DNA from: Gallionella sp.
Lineage (GTDB): Bacteria; Pseudomonadota; Gammaproteobacteria; Burkholderiales; Gallionellaceae
Direction: 5' to 3'
Length of the DNA: 64,000 bases
Assembly (NCBI GenBank): GCA_003153155.1
Contig: PLWV01000005.1
Location: 12,340 to 76,339, forward strand
Below the pieces are notes generated by a model. The model did no database searches. It worked only from the letters and a program-made list of their open reading frames with translations, and was not told where the DNA came from. The translations under genes were made by a program, and so were the position numbers. Shown piece by piece: positions 27,630 to 36,596 of this stretch. Each line of letters opens with the position of its first letter. The first letter of the stretch is position 1.

Positions 27630-29636
27630 ATGATTCCAGAACTTGGTCATTTTTCCTTAATCATCGCACTTTTTTTGGCGATGACCTTGGGCGTGTTGCC
27701 AATACTCGGTGCTGCCCGCAACAACTCGGTATTGATGAGCATTGCGCGCCCGTTGGCGTTTGGACAATTCGTATTTATCGCGCTGGCGTTTGCAACCCTT
27801 GCCAGTGCTTTTCTCCACAATGATTTTTCTGTGCTGTATGTCGCGGAACACTCCAATTCGGGATTGCCCCTGCAATACCGCTTCGCCGCGATTTGGGGTG
27901 GCCACGAAGGTTCTTTGTTATTGTGGGTATTCATCCTGTCGATTTGGACCGCCGCCGTCGCCACGTTTAGCAAACACCTGCCGGAAGAAATGGTTGCGCG
28001 CGTATTGGGCGTGATGGGATTGATCGCGGTAGGTTTCATATTGTTCATGCTGCTCACCTCGAATCCATTCGATCGTTTGTTGCCTGCTGCGGCCGATGGG
28101 CAAGAGCTGAATCCATTGTTGCAAGATCCGGGTTTGGTAATCCATCCGCCGATGCTGTACATGGGCTATGTGGGGTTCTCGGTCGCGTTTGCGTTCGCCA
28201 TTGCCGCACTGCTGGGAGGGAAACTGGATGCCACATGGGCGCGCTGGTCGCGTCCCTGGACCACCGTGGCTTGGACGTTCCTGACCACGGGAGTCATGCT
28301 GGGCAGTTGGTGGGCTTACTATGAACTCGGCTGGGGCGGTTGGTGGTTCTGGGATCCGGTTGAAAACGCCTCCTTTATGCCCTGGCTGGTGGGCACGGCG
28401 CTTATCCATTCGCTGGCCGTTACGGAAAAGCGCGGTGCGTTCAAGAGTTGGACGGTATTGCTGGCGATAGCCGCATTCTCCCTCAGTCTGTTGGGAACCT
28501 TCATGGTGCGCTCCGGTGTGCTGACTTCGGTACATTCGTTTGCGACTGATCCCAAGCGCGGTGTTTTTATTCTGGCATTCCTGGCGATCGTGATCGGCTC
28601 GTCGCTGTTGTTGTTCGCCTGGCGCGCGCCCAAGATCGGGCTGGGCGGCAAGTTCGATATGATCTCCCGTGAATCGATGCTGTTGTCGAATAACGTACTG
28701 CTGTCGGTCGCCGCTGCTTCGGTGTTCATCGGCACCCTGTATCCGCTGTTCATGGATGCGCTGGGCATGGGCAAACTCTCGGTAGGGCCACCCTATTTCG
28801 AGGCGGTGTTCGTCCCGCTGATGGCGCTGGCGGTATTGATGATGGGGTTGGGGGCACTGGCACGCTGGAAACAGACCAGCGTGCCGGAATTGGCCAAGCG
28901 CATGCGTTGGGGATTCGCCGCGGCAGCCATTCTTGCGGTGCTGTTGCCCTTCGTTTTCAAGCACTGGACGCCGATGATCGCATTCGGGTTGTTGCTGTCG
29001 TTCTGGGTCATCGCCTCGCTGGTGGTTAGCTTGCAGCAACGCTGGGGTGGGCAGGGTACCTTCATGCAGCGCGTACGTAATCAAAGTTTGAGCTACTACG
29101 GTATGCAGTTGGCGCATCTCGGCGTGGCGGTGTTCATCATCGGGGTGACCGTGGTGAAGGGTTATGCAACCGAACGTGACGTGCGCATGAACGTGGGCGA
29201 CACGGTGGATGCGGGAGGCTACATGTTCCGTTTTGACGGCGTGCGCGAAATCCCCGGTCCGAACTATATGGCGACGGAGGCACACTTCACGGTCACCAAG
29301 GATGGCAAGCGGGTTACCGAACTGCTGCCGCAGAAGCGCCACTACAACGCGTCCGGAATGCCGATGACAGAAGCTGCGATTGATACGGGCCTGTTCCGCG
29401 ACCTGTACGTTTCCATGGGCGAACCGATTGCCGAAGCGGAAGGCGCTTGGGCGGTGCGCGTCTATTACAAGCCGTTTGTGGTTTGGATTTGGGGAGGCTG
29501 TCTGTTGATGGCCTTGGGTGGTGTGCTGGCCATCAGCGACCGTCGCTATCGTGTTTACAGCAAAAAAGCGAGCCATATAAGTGACGGCAGTTTGCCCGCA
29601 GCTGGGGTCATGGCGGCAGGGGGCAAGGCATCATGA
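27630..29636 (+). CDS. ccmF: heme lyase subunit CcmF
   Basis: 668 residues, about 15 transmembrane segments. The WWD motif is GWGGWWFWDPVENASFMPW (about 233-251). Other family blocks are GGHEGSLLLW, IHPPMLYMGYVGFSVAFA and GTFMVRSGVLTSVHSFA, followed by a large C-terminal periplasmic domain. With CcmH/I it ligates heme to apocytochrome CXXCH motifs. GAGGAG lies seven bases before ATG 27630. It overlaps ccmG by four bases. Confidence 0.95.
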   Translation: MIPELGHFSLIIALFLAMTLGVLPILGAARNNSVLMSIARPLAFGQFVFIALAFATLASAFLHNDFSVLYVAEHSNSGLPLQYRFAAIWGGHEGSLLLWVFILSIWTAAVATFSKHLPEEMVARVLGVMGLIAVGFILFMLLTSNPFDRLLPAAADGQELNPLLQDPGLVIHPPMLYMGYVGFSVAFAFAIAALLGGKLDATWARWSRPWTTVAWTFLTTGVMLGSWWAYYELGWGGWWFWDPVENASFMPWLVGTALIHSLAVTEKRGAFKSWTVLLAIAAFSLSLLGTFMVRSGVLTSVHSFATDPKRGVFILAFLAIVIGSSLLLFAWRAPKIGLGGKFDMISRESMLLSNNVLLSVAAASVFIGTLYPLFMDALGMGKLSVGPPYFEAVFVPLMALAVLMMGLGALARWKQTSVPELAKRMRWGFAAAAILAVLLPFVFKHWTPMIAFGLLLSFWVIASLVVSLQQRWGGQGTFMQRVRNQSLSYYGMQLAHLGVAVFIIGVTVVKGYATERDVRMNVGDTVDAGGYMFRFDGVREIPGPNYMATEAHFTVTKDGKRVTELLPQKRHYNASGMPMTEAAIDTGLFRDLYVSMGEPIAEAEGAWAVRVYYKPFVVWIWGGCLLMALGGVLAISDRRYRVYSKKASHISDGSLPAAGVMAAGGKAS

Positions 29637-30160
29637 TGCGCTACATCTGGCCGTTTGTGGCTTTCGTGGTGTTGGCGGGTTTTTTGTATGTCGGACTGGG
29701 ACTGAATCCGCATGAAGTGCCCTCACCACTGATAAACAAACCGGCGCCGGCATTCACTCTGCCTCAGTTGCACGACCCGGCCAAACAATTTGTGTCACAG
29801 GACATGAATGGAAAAGTCTGGTTGCTTAACGTGTGGGCATCCTGGTGCGTTTCCTGTAGGGAAGAACACCCTGTTCTGATGGCACTGGCACGCCAGAACA
29901 TCGTGCCGATTTACGGTTTGGACTACAAAGACAATCGTAAAGACGGGGAAGCCTGGCTGCGCAACGGCGGCGATCCTTACACCGTGATCGCCTCGGACAC
30001 GGAAGGGCGCATCGGAATCGATTATGGCGTGTACGGCGTGCCGGAAACCTATGTTATCGACAAGCAGGGCGTGATCCGATACAAGCAGATCGGCGCGGTC
30101 ACGCATGAAAGCCTGCAGGAAAAAATCCTTCCACTGGTTGCGGAGTTGCAAGCGAAATGA
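29633..30160 (+). CDS. ccmG: thiol:disulfide interchange protein CcmG/DsbE
   Basis: 175 residues, an N-terminal membrane anchor (about 7-25) and a thioredoxin-like domain with active site WASWCVSCREEHP (about 73) and the cis-proline loop GVYGVPETYVIDK. It reduces apocytochrome c thiols in the periplasm before heme attachment. Coupled to ccmF and ccmH by ATGA overlaps. Confidence 0.94.
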   Translation: MMRYIWPFVAFVVLAGFLYVGLGLNPHEVPSPLINKPAPAFTLPQLHDPAKQFVSQDMNGKVWLLNVWASWCVSCREEHPVLMALARQNIVPIYGLDYKDNRKDGEAWLRNGGDPYTVIASDTEGRIGIDYGVYGVPETYVIDKQGVIRYKQIGAVTHESLQEKILPLVAELQAK

Positions 30161-30624
30161 AACATCTATTGATACTGCTGATCTGTTTATTGCCGGCTTT
30201 TTCTTACGCCGGTGAAGCAAAAGATCTGGCCGAAGATCCGGTGCTGGAAAAGCGCATGATCGGCCTGGCGGAAAATCTGCGTTGTCTGGTATGTCAAAAC
30301 GAATCGCTGGCGAGCTCGCGTTCGGAACTTGCCAACGATCTGCGCCGCGAAATACGCGAACAAATGAAGAAGGGCATGACCGACCAGGAGATCATCGACT
30401 ACCTGGTTTCCCGTTACGGTGATTTCGTGCTGTTCGACCCGCCGATGAAAAGTTATACGTTGCTGCTTTGGTATGGCCCGTTTGCCTTGCTGCTGATAGG
30501 CCTGGCCGGTTTGGTATTTCAACTGCGCAAACGTAAAAATACACTCCCCGAAAGTCAACTGTCCGCCGAACAAGCGCAACGTGCCGCAGCCTTGCTAAAC
30601 CCACCTAAAGACTCACAGACATGA
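30157..30624 (+). CDS. ccmH: cytochrome c-type biogenesis protein CcmH
   Basis: 155 residues. Signal peptide (MKHLLILLICLLPAFSYA), the redox motif LRCLVCQNESLASS (LRCxxC, about 45), a three-helix bundle, and a C-terminal transmembrane helix (LLLWYGPFALLLIGLAGLVF). It acts with CcmG on the apocytochrome thiols. This is the short form; the TPR part is the separate gene ccmI. Confidence 0.94.
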   Translation: MKHLLILLICLLPAFSYAGEAKDLAEDPVLEKRMIGLAENLRCLVCQNESLASSRSELANDLRREIREQMKKGMTDQEIIDYLVSRYGDFVLFDPPMKSYTLLLWYGPFALLLIGLAGLVFQLRKRKNTLPESQLSAEQAQRAAALLNPPKDSQT

Positions 30625-31877
30625 TTTTATTCTGGACACTCTGCGCAGCATTATTGCTGGTCGCAGTACTTTTTGTTGCCTTGCCGCTGTGGCGTAAAGC
30701 TTCATCCAATAACGATGTGTTGCGAGATGCTGCGAATCTGGGAATTCTGCGCGACCAGGCGACAGAGCTTGAAGTCGATTTGCGCAACGGCTTATTGACT
30801 CAAGACGCTTACGAACAAGGCAAAAGCGAATTGCAATCACGCCTGATAGAAGAAGTCAAAATCACCGAACAGCCCGCAAGGCCGCCGCGCAACCCGGCTA
30901 AAGTGCTGGCGATCGTATTGGCAGTGATGCTTCCGTTATTCAGCGTGCTGCTCTATCTGACGTTGGGCAATACCGATGCACTGTCGCCACAGGAAATGAT
31001 CGTGGCGGACGCCGATGGCATCATCCATTCGGAAGAAGCGCTGCAAAGACTGGAAAAGAAAGTGATGCGGCTTTCCAAGAATCCGAATGACTGGTGGATG
31101 CTGGCGCACTCCTACACCGAACTGAAGCGTTTTCCGGAGGCAGTCACAGCATATGAGCACCTTGTCGTCCTGGTGCCGAATGAGGCCCAACTCTGGGCAA
31201 ATTATGCCGATGTCTATGCGATGGCGCACGGTCAAACCCTGCAAAATGACGAAGTTACCAAACTGTTGGCAAAAGCACTGGAAATCGATGCCAACAATCC
31301 TACTGCGCTCGCACTGTCCGGTTCAGCAGACATGGAGCGTGGCGACTATGTTGAGGCCATCACTTCCTGGCAGCGACTGGTTGACATAGCACCACCGGGT
31401 TCACAGGATGCACAGATGTACCTTGGCGGTGTCAAGCGGGCACGCGAGCTTCTTGCCGCCCAGCCCGGCGGCAAGAAAAAGCTTGCGCAACTGTCGACAG
31501 GCAAACCCCCTGAAAAAGCAGTTGCAAATTCGGCTGCTGCCATTACCGGTAACGTTTCTTTGAGTCCGGCATTGGCAGGCAAAGTTGCGCCGACCGATAC
31601 CGTGTTCATCTTCGCGCGTGCCGCACAAGGTCCGAAGATGCCGCTGGCGGTGTTGCGCAAACAGGTAAAGGATTTGCCGTTGAAATTTACGCTTGACGAC
31701 AGCATGGCGATGCAACCGCAATTGAAACTGTCCGGCTTCGGACAAGTCGTGGTGGTGGCACGCGTGTCGAAGTCCGGCACACCGATGGCGCAATCCGGCG
31801 ATCTGCAAGGATTGACGGGGCCCATCAAACCCGGCGTCAAAGGTTTGAACATTGTGATCGATTCGGTCATGCCATAG
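30621..31877 (+). CDS. ccmI: cytochrome c-type biogenesis protein CcmI (TPR domain)
   Basis: 418 residues. Two N-terminal transmembrane helices (about 1-24 and 92-112) are separated by a short loop with the RDQATELEVDLRNGLL block. TPR repeats follow (WWMLAHSYTELKRFPEAVTA, AQLWANYADVYAMAHGQ, NPTALALSGSADMERGDY). A C-terminal beta-rich domain (about 300-418, FIFARAAQGPKMPLAVLRKQ) is typical of the long form. It chaperones the apocytochrome C-terminus to CcmF/H. Last gene of the operon; a terminator follows 23 bases later. Confidence 0.92.
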   Translation: MILFWTLCAALLLVAVLFVALPLWRKASSNNDVLRDAANLGILRDQATELEVDLRNGLLTQDAYEQGKSELQSRLIEEVKITEQPARPPRNPAKVLAIVLAVMLPLFSVLLYLTLGNTDALSPQEMIVADADGIIHSEEALQRLEKKVMRLSKNPNDWWMLAHSYTELKRFPEAVTAYEHLVVLVPNEAQLWANYADVYAMAHGQTLQNDEVTKLLAKALEIDANNPTALALSGSADMERGDYVEAITSWQRLVDIAPPGSQDAQMYLGGVKRARELLAAQPGGKKKLAQLSTGKPPEKAVANSAAAITGNVSLSPALAGKVAPTDTVFIFARAAQGPKMPLAVLRKQVKDLPLKFTLDDSMAMQPQLKLSGFGQVVVVARVSKSGTPMAQSGDLQGLTGPIKPGVKGLNIVIDSVMP

Positions 31878-31899
31878 CTTCACGGCTGATCTGCTATCG

Positions 31900-31936
31900 C
31901 GGCATCTGGTTGAAAAATCAGATGCCGTTTTTGTTT
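31900..31936 (+). terminator. terminator of the ccm operon
   Basis: CGGCATCTG, loop GTTGAAAAAT, CAGATGCCG, then TTTTTGTTT. Perfect 9-bp stem with a T tract. Confidence 0.88.
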
Positions 31937-31939
31937 GTG

Positions 31940-32227
31940 GTGCAATGAACGTGATAAGTGAGATTTATAGCTCCAAGCAAATGGAATAACCCCAGGGTAA
32001 TCAGGTGGGAGACATTTGGTTTTCCGCGGAGGATTGATTCATCAGAAGAATAAAAAAGGCTGCATCGCTGCAACCCTTATGTACTTGTCTCACCAGACTC
32101 GGGCGTATCTGACGGCTGGATTTGCTCGACACTCATTTCTTAAATGGTTCGCCGCAGATAGTGAATTATTTTTCAGGTCAGCATTTGGCAAGAGTAGTAG
32201 ATTTATATCCATCCCCACTTTGTATGG
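31940..32227. other. intergenic region between the ccm terminator and the GGDEF gene
   Basis: A 101-codon plus-strand frame (32016-32321) lies here but overlaps the GGDEF gene antisense and shows no family features. The only structure supported is the minus-strand terminator at 32051-32075. Confidence 0.4.
32051..32075 (-). terminator. terminator of the GGDEF gene
   Basis: On the minus strand GGTTGCA, loop GCGA, TGCAGCC, then six T. It is about 150 bases past the stop of the diguanylate cyclase-like gene. Confidence 0.7.
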
Positions 32228-33043
32228 CTATTGCTTTTGCTTTTTGATCGAATACATTTTTTCATCAGCCTCATTCAATATCTCATCAAAACTCCTCTCG
32301 ATGCCGGTCACGGTTACATGACCTATTGATAAAGATATTGACCAACCTTCGGTTTGAAATTTCTTCTCCGATGCCAACTGGATCCTCGTGACCAATATTC
32401 CGCAGATATATTCATCTGTTTCGGGGAACAATAACACGAACTGATCCCCGCCAATGCGCGCAACAGTATCAACGCTCCTGGAATTATCCCTTAATATGCC
32501 GGACACGGCTTTAAGGGCCGCATCGCCGACACGATGACCAAGGTTGTCATTCAGCATCTTGAATTGGTCAATGTCGATAAATAGCAAGGAGTAAGGCCTG
32601 CTGGACCGTTCACTGCGCAATTGTTCAGCTTCAAATCTCTCAGCAAATTCCAAACGATTAGCCAAACCTGTCAACGCATCCTTGCGGGAAAAATCTCTTT
32701 CCTTCCAAAGCTTCGCCACCACCCGGCCAAGAACTGTAAAAGTGACGCTACGAGTAAAAATGTTCATCGTAAATGCGTCCAGAGGATAATGCGGCCAAAC
32801 AACAGCTGCCTCAGCAATACTCCAGGCAACAGCAGATATAACTCCCACCAATGCAGACATCTGTGTGTCAGAGTGGCGTAAGGAACGAATTGCGCCTATA
32901 CGTGCAGCTTGAATAATCGGCAGACAATATAGTACGTCCAGGGAATAATACGCCCCAGCCACCTTATAATCCCAAAAGGTGATGAATAGAATTTCTGCTA
33001 CAACTAGCACAAAACTCCAAAACATATTTTTTTGCTTTGCCAT
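32228..33043 (-). CDS. membrane-bound GGDEF-domain protein with a GGDQF motif
   Basis: 271 residues. Three to four hydrophobic segments in the first 110 residues (FWSFVLVVAEILFITFW, ISAVAWSIAEAAVVW, FTVLGRVVAKLW) and a GGDEF domain from about 118 (RKDALTGLANRLEFAERFE, DIDQFKMLNDNLGHRVGDAAL). The active-site loop reads RIGGDQFVLLFPE, so the Glu of GG(D/E)EF is Gln. GGDEF domains make cyclic di-GMP; this substitution usually lowers or removes activity, so the protein may be a degenerate or GTP/c-di-GMP-sensing member. Monocistronic with its own terminator. Confidence 0.88.
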   Translation of the reverse strand: MAKQKNMFWSFVLVVAEILFITFWDYKVAGAYYSLDVLYCLPIIQAARIGAIRSLRHSDTQMSALVGVISAVAWSIAEAAVVWPHYPLDAFTMNIFTRSVTFTVLGRVVAKLWKERDFSRKDALTGLANRLEFAERFEAEQLRSERSSRPYSLLFIDIDQFKMLNDNLGHRVGDAALKAVSGILRDNSRSVDTVARIGGDQFVLLFPETDEYICGILVTRIQLASEKKFQTEGWSISLSIGHVTVTGIERSFDEILNEADEKMYSIKKQKQ

Positions 33044-33295
33044 CGTTCAACCAATGAATGAGACAAATTACGCAGGCAGAAGATTTGTTGTTTACTTTTT
33101 TACAGCATCATCCTAACCCATTGGCTAGCTATTAGCATTGCAATATTTCTTCAAAATCACGGCCTATAATAAACGTGTTTGAAAACTTATTGCAGATCAG
33201 GCGATCCCATCGCTTACATACGCTATCCGAACTGTGATTTGGCTGCAGGGGTAAGGAAAGTAAAAAGCTCCGCATTGCTTTGAGGCTGGGTGATT
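33044..33295. other. intergenic, no gene seen
   Basis: About 250 bases between the GGDEF gene and tRNA-Asn. It is AT-rich in the first part and should hold the GGDEF promoter. No supported feature. Confidence 0.4.
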
Positions 33296-33371
33296 TGGCT
33301 CCCCGACCTGGACTCGAACCAGGGACCTGCGGATTAACAGTCCGTCGCTCTACCGACTGAGCTATCAGGGA
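33296..33371 (-). tRNA. tRNA-Asn (anticodon GTT)
   Basis: 76 bases on the minus strand. Acceptor TCCCTGA/TCGGGGA with one G-T pair, D arm TAGCTCAGTCGGTAGAGCG, anticodon stem GGACT/ATCC region with GTT (33336-33338 on the plus strand as AAC), T arm CCTGGTTCGAGTCCAGG, CCA encoded. Confidence 0.95.
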
Positions 33372-33385
33372 ATGAAGAGGTGCGC

Positions 33386-33414
33386 ATGATAGTGATTTTG
33401 CCTTGCTCGGTCAA
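33386..33414 (-). promoter_or_regulatory. sigma-70 promoter of tRNA-Asn
   Basis: On the minus strand TTGACC (33414-33409), 17-base spacer, TATCAT (33391-33386), about 15 bases before the tRNA 5' end. Position and spacing are as expected for a tRNA promoter. Confidence 0.75.
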
Positions 33415-33677
33415 CCTCAATTAGTCCATATGCGGCGGATGGAGCGTTCCTTGCCCGCTGCATGTTAAAGGTGGTTTCTGAACATTGGATGATCCAATCG
33501 CTAAACATGGAGGAACAGCCTTGGCAAGTGTGGCAGTGTAAATTAAAATTACCGGGCTTCTGAATAAGCCGTTCGGCAAAAATGAGGATAAGCAATAACA
33601 AGTGACTTGCACCCGGACCACCCGTAAAGAAATGATTTACAATCGCGATTCAAGCGCGCTATCAGTTAGAATACAGC
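33415..33677. other. intergenic region upstream of the coiled-coil/AsmA-like gene
   Basis: No gene was supported in this stretch. TAGAAT near 33666 could be the -10 of the following gene, but this is weak. Confidence 0.35.
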
Positions 33678-36494
33678 ATGGACAATAAAACAATTTTTGT
33701 CAGAACCAGCAAAGGCGAAGATGAGACGCAGAGCAGGACTTCGCATCTTCCCGGCGACGTTAAACGCGCCTTGTTGATGGTGGACGGATCCGCAACTTTC
33801 GGCGAAATCAGCAAGCGCGCCGCGCCCAGCATGCGCGCCGGTCTCGGCAAGATGTTTGAAGAGCTGGAAAAGAGCGGCTTCATCCAAGACAAAGCCATGG
33901 TCGGCAAAATTCCAAAGGTGGTCGTGCCGCCTAAGATGGTCGTTCCCGCCAAGATGGTTACCCCGTATAAAAAACAAGCGGTGGATGATGATGCCGGCGA
34001 ATTGGATTTTATGTCAGGGTTTACTGCATCCCCACCGGAAGCGCCGACAGCCGAGGCGGTCAAGGCTGAGAAGTTGAGGGCTGAGGCTGAAGAAAAATCC
34101 AAACAGGAAATCGCAGCGGAGAAAATAAAGGCGCAGCGTGAAGCTGCAGCCATCCTTCTTAAAGCTGAACAGGAGGCCGCTAGAATCCGTGAAGTGACGG
34201 CGCGTCGTGCCAAGGAAGAGGCGGAAATCACCCGGCTAAAGGCAGAGCAGGAAGCCAGGAAAGTGCGCGACGAGCTCGAGGCCGCCCGGTTGAAAACCGA
34301 GCAAGAGTCCAAGCTGCGTCTTGAGACTGCAGCCAGGGAGCGGCAACAAGCCGAAGCTGCGCGTTTGATAGCAGAACAAGAAGCCAGGAAAGTGCGCGAC
34401 GAGCTCGAGACCGCCCGGTTGAAAACCGAGCAAGAGTCCAAGCTGCGTGCAGTCAGGGAGCAGCAACAAGCCGAAGCTGCACGTTTGATAGCGGAACAAG
34501 AAGCCAGGAAAGTGCACGACGAGCTCGAGGAGCTCGTGGCCGCCAGGTTAAAAGCCGAGCAAGAAACCAAGCTGCGTCTTGAGGCTGCAGTCAAGGAGCG
34601 GCAACAAGCCGAAACTGCGCGTGTAAAAGCAGAACAAGAAGCTGCGCAGATGCATATCGAACTGGAAGCGATCAAGCTAAGGGCTGAGCAGGAAGCCAAG
34701 GCGCGTCTTGAGGCTGCAGCCAAGGCGCATGTTCGTATAAAAGCTGAAGAAGATGCTGCCAAAGCACGAGAAGCAGCCGAGCTCATAGCCAAGCAACAGC
34801 GGGAAGCTGCCCCTGCGGCCAAGAAGCCGGATGCATTTGCTTTTGATTCGTTCCATGTTGATGAACCGCAGCGCCCGGCTGAGCCGCATAAAGATCAGCA
34901 ACCGGTGCAGAAAGCCAGCGCCGCACAACAGCCCAGCGATGCTGCGAAAACAACCCAACCTGCAGATGTCCGGCAGCCTGTCAGGCAACAAGTACCCCCG
35001 CCTGTCGCGAGTGAACCGGTCGAGAGCAAGCCCAGTCAGGAACAAATCAAACGAAAAGCGCAAGAGCGTATCGCGGCCGAACAGCGCATCGTTGCGGAAG
35101 CACAACTAGCCAAAGAACTGGCCGATTCCCAAGCCAAGGTTTGGGCTGAAGCCGAGCAACGGGCACTTGAAGTTGCAAAGGCCAACGCAGAGCGAGCTGC
35201 TCATCAGGCTGAATATCCCGTTGCCGACACCAGCCATGTTGAAAAACCAGTCCCCGTTGCACGAGTCCAGCGCAAGCCATTTGCATGGGGCAGGCTGGTG
35301 GGGTTTGTGTTCAAGCTGGGGGTGTTCTTGCTGGTGTTGCTGGTCGGCGCGTTGTTTGTCGTCCCCTATGTACTGCCGATGCGGGATTACATGCCCAAGG
35401 TCCAACAACTGCTGTCCGAAAGATTACATCAGCCGGTGCATATAGGCTATTTGTCCGGACGTATTCTGCCCACGCCGCGTTTGGAATTGGGTGAGATATA
35501 TATTGGCGAGGTGAAGCAATTTCAGGCCAAGGAGGCGCAAATAAATTTTGATATCACCGGATTGTTCGGCGATAAGAAGCCGATCAGCAGTGTCGAGTTT
35601 CAAGATGTCAAAGTCAGGGGCATCGGGTTACAAAATGCATCTGCATGGTTGCAACAACTGGCCAATGTAGATCAATATCAGGTGCGTCGCATGGTGATCA
35701 GTCAAGGCACGCTGGATGCGGACGCCTTCCAATTGACCGGTGTAGAGGGCGAGTTGAATTTCAACCCGGATGGCAAATTCACCCAGGCTAATTTGCGCGC
35801 AAATGCCGGCAAATTCACGTTGGGTATTAATGCCACTCCGGAAGACCAGCTGCAAGTCGCCATAACGGTGCGCGACAGTGCTTTGCCGTTGTTGCCGAAT
35901 TTGTCGTTTGATGAGCTGAATGCAAAAGGTGCGTTAAGCAACGACGAGTTACAGATCAGCGATTTCGATGCCCGGATCCTGGGTGGTGTCGTGCAAGGGA
36001 ATGCAAGTATCAGCTGGCGTTCAGGCTGGCGCACACAAGGCGCGCTGAGCGCAAAAAAGATCACTATGCAGAAGTTGAGCAAGTTGCTGGATGGAAATGT
36101 CGAAGGCTCGGCGCGCTTCAAAATGACCTCGATGGATTTAGCCGATCTGACCGATTCCGTAGTGCTGGATGGCAGCTTCACGGCTAATGACGGGATGATC
36201 AGCGGCATGGACATCGTTGAAACTGCGCGTATGCGCAGCAAGGAAAACTTGCCGGGCGGCAGGACACATTTCGATGGGCTCAGCGGCCTCATTTCATATG
36301 CTAACAATGCCTATCACTTTAAGCAGGTGAAAGTCGCGGCTGGTGTGTTGAATGCAACTGCTACGTTTGATGTCGCCAAGCAACAGTTGTCGGGAAAGAT
36401 GAGCGTCAAATTGTCGATGCACGATGGGGCGGCGCCTGTCGACCTGCAAATGGGCGGAGTGATTGACAACCCCACATTACGTTACGCTCCCTAA
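33678..36494 (+). CDS. large membrane protein: coiled-coil repeat region fused to an AsmA-like C-terminal domain
   Basis: 938 residues. Residues 1-90 form a small globular domain (SRTSHLPGDVKRALLMVDGS, GKMFEELEKSGFI). Residues about 130-560 are highly charged helical/coiled-coil sequence rich in Glu, Arg, Ala and Gln, with tandem repeats of 40-46 residues (34254-34640) and a Pro/Gln-rich spacer. One transmembrane helix follows (FVFKLGVFLLVLLVGALFVV, about 540). The C-terminal 380 residues resemble AsmA/TamB-like proteins (VHIGYLSGRILPTPRLELG, ... TARMRSKENLPGGRTHFDGL, VDLQMGGVIDNPTLRY). Inference: a membrane-tethered lipid-transport or envelope protein with a long cytoplasmic stalk. No known name. 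Confidence 0.75.
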   Translation: MDNKTIFVRTSKGEDETQSRTSHLPGDVKRALLMVDGSATFGEISKRAAPSMRAGLGKMFEELEKSGFIQDKAMVGKIPKVVVPPKMVVPAKMVTPYKKQAVDDDAGELDFMSGFTASPPEAPTAEAVKAEKLRAEAEEKSKQEIAAEKIKAQREAAAILLKAEQEAARIREVTARRAKEEAEITRLKAEQEARKVRDELEAARLKTEQESKLRLETAARERQQAEAARLIAEQEARKVRDELETARLKTEQESKLRAVREQQQAEAARLIAEQEARKVHDELEELVAARLKAEQETKLRLEAAVKERQQAETARVKAEQEAAQMHIELEAIKLRAEQEAKARLEAAAKAHVRIKAEEDAAKAREAAELIAKQQREAAPAAKKPDAFAFDSFHVDEPQRPAEPHKDQQPVQKASAAQQPSDAAKTTQPADVRQPVRQQVPPPVASEPVESKPSQEQIKRKAQERIAAEQRIVAEAQLAKELADSQAKVWAEAEQRALEVAKANAERAAHQAEYPVADTSHVEKPVPVARVQRKPFAWGRLVGFVFKLGVFLLVLLVGALFVVPYVLPMRDYMPKVQQLLSERLHQPVHIGYLSGRILPTPRLELGEIYIGEVKQFQAKEAQINFDITGLFGDKKPISSVEFQDVKVRGIGLQNASAWLQQLANVDQYQVRRMVISQGTLDADAFQLTGVEGELNFNPDGKFTQANLRANAGKFTLGINATPEDQLQVAITVRDSALPLLPNLSFDELNAKGALSNDELQISDFDARILGGVVQGNASISWRSGWRTQGALSAKKITMQKLSKLLDGNVEGSARFKMTSMDLADLTDSVVLDGSFTANDGMISGMDIVETARMRSKENLPGGRTHFDGLSGLISYANNAYHFKQVKVAAGVLNATATFDVAKQQLSGKMSVKLSMHDGAAPVDLQMGGVIDNPTLRYAP
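34254..34640 (+). repeat. three in-frame tandem repeats in the coiled-coil gene
   Basis: Units begin GCCAGGAAAGTGC at 34254, 34383 and 34503, with lengths 129, 120 and 138 bp. The first two are nearly identical at DNA level. Length differences are multiples of three. Core peptide: EARKVRDELEAARLKTEQES. Confidence 0.88.
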
Positions 36495-36540
36495 TTCCAA
36501 TTCGCATTTATTGTACGTACAATTTTTATCCCGCTCCTAC

Positions 36541-36567
36541 GGGTGCCCGGCCAAAAGTTTTTCGGAC
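36541..36567 (-). repeat. 27-bp unit beside a GCTCCTAC repeat end
   Basis: GGGTGCCCGGCCAAAAGTTT then TTCGGAC, exactly 27 bp, directly after CCCGCTCCTAC, the end of the GTAGGAGCGGG-type hairpin repeat. It lies in the gap between the AsmA-like gene and the aminotransferase. Confidence 0.75.
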
Positions 36568-36596
36568 ACAGCAGAATTATTGTCTTTACGAACGAA

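Noticed and set aside
32016-32321. 101-codon plus-strand frame after the ccm operon
   Set aside because: Overlaps the GGDEF gene antisense and its terminator, no binding site, no recognisable motif.
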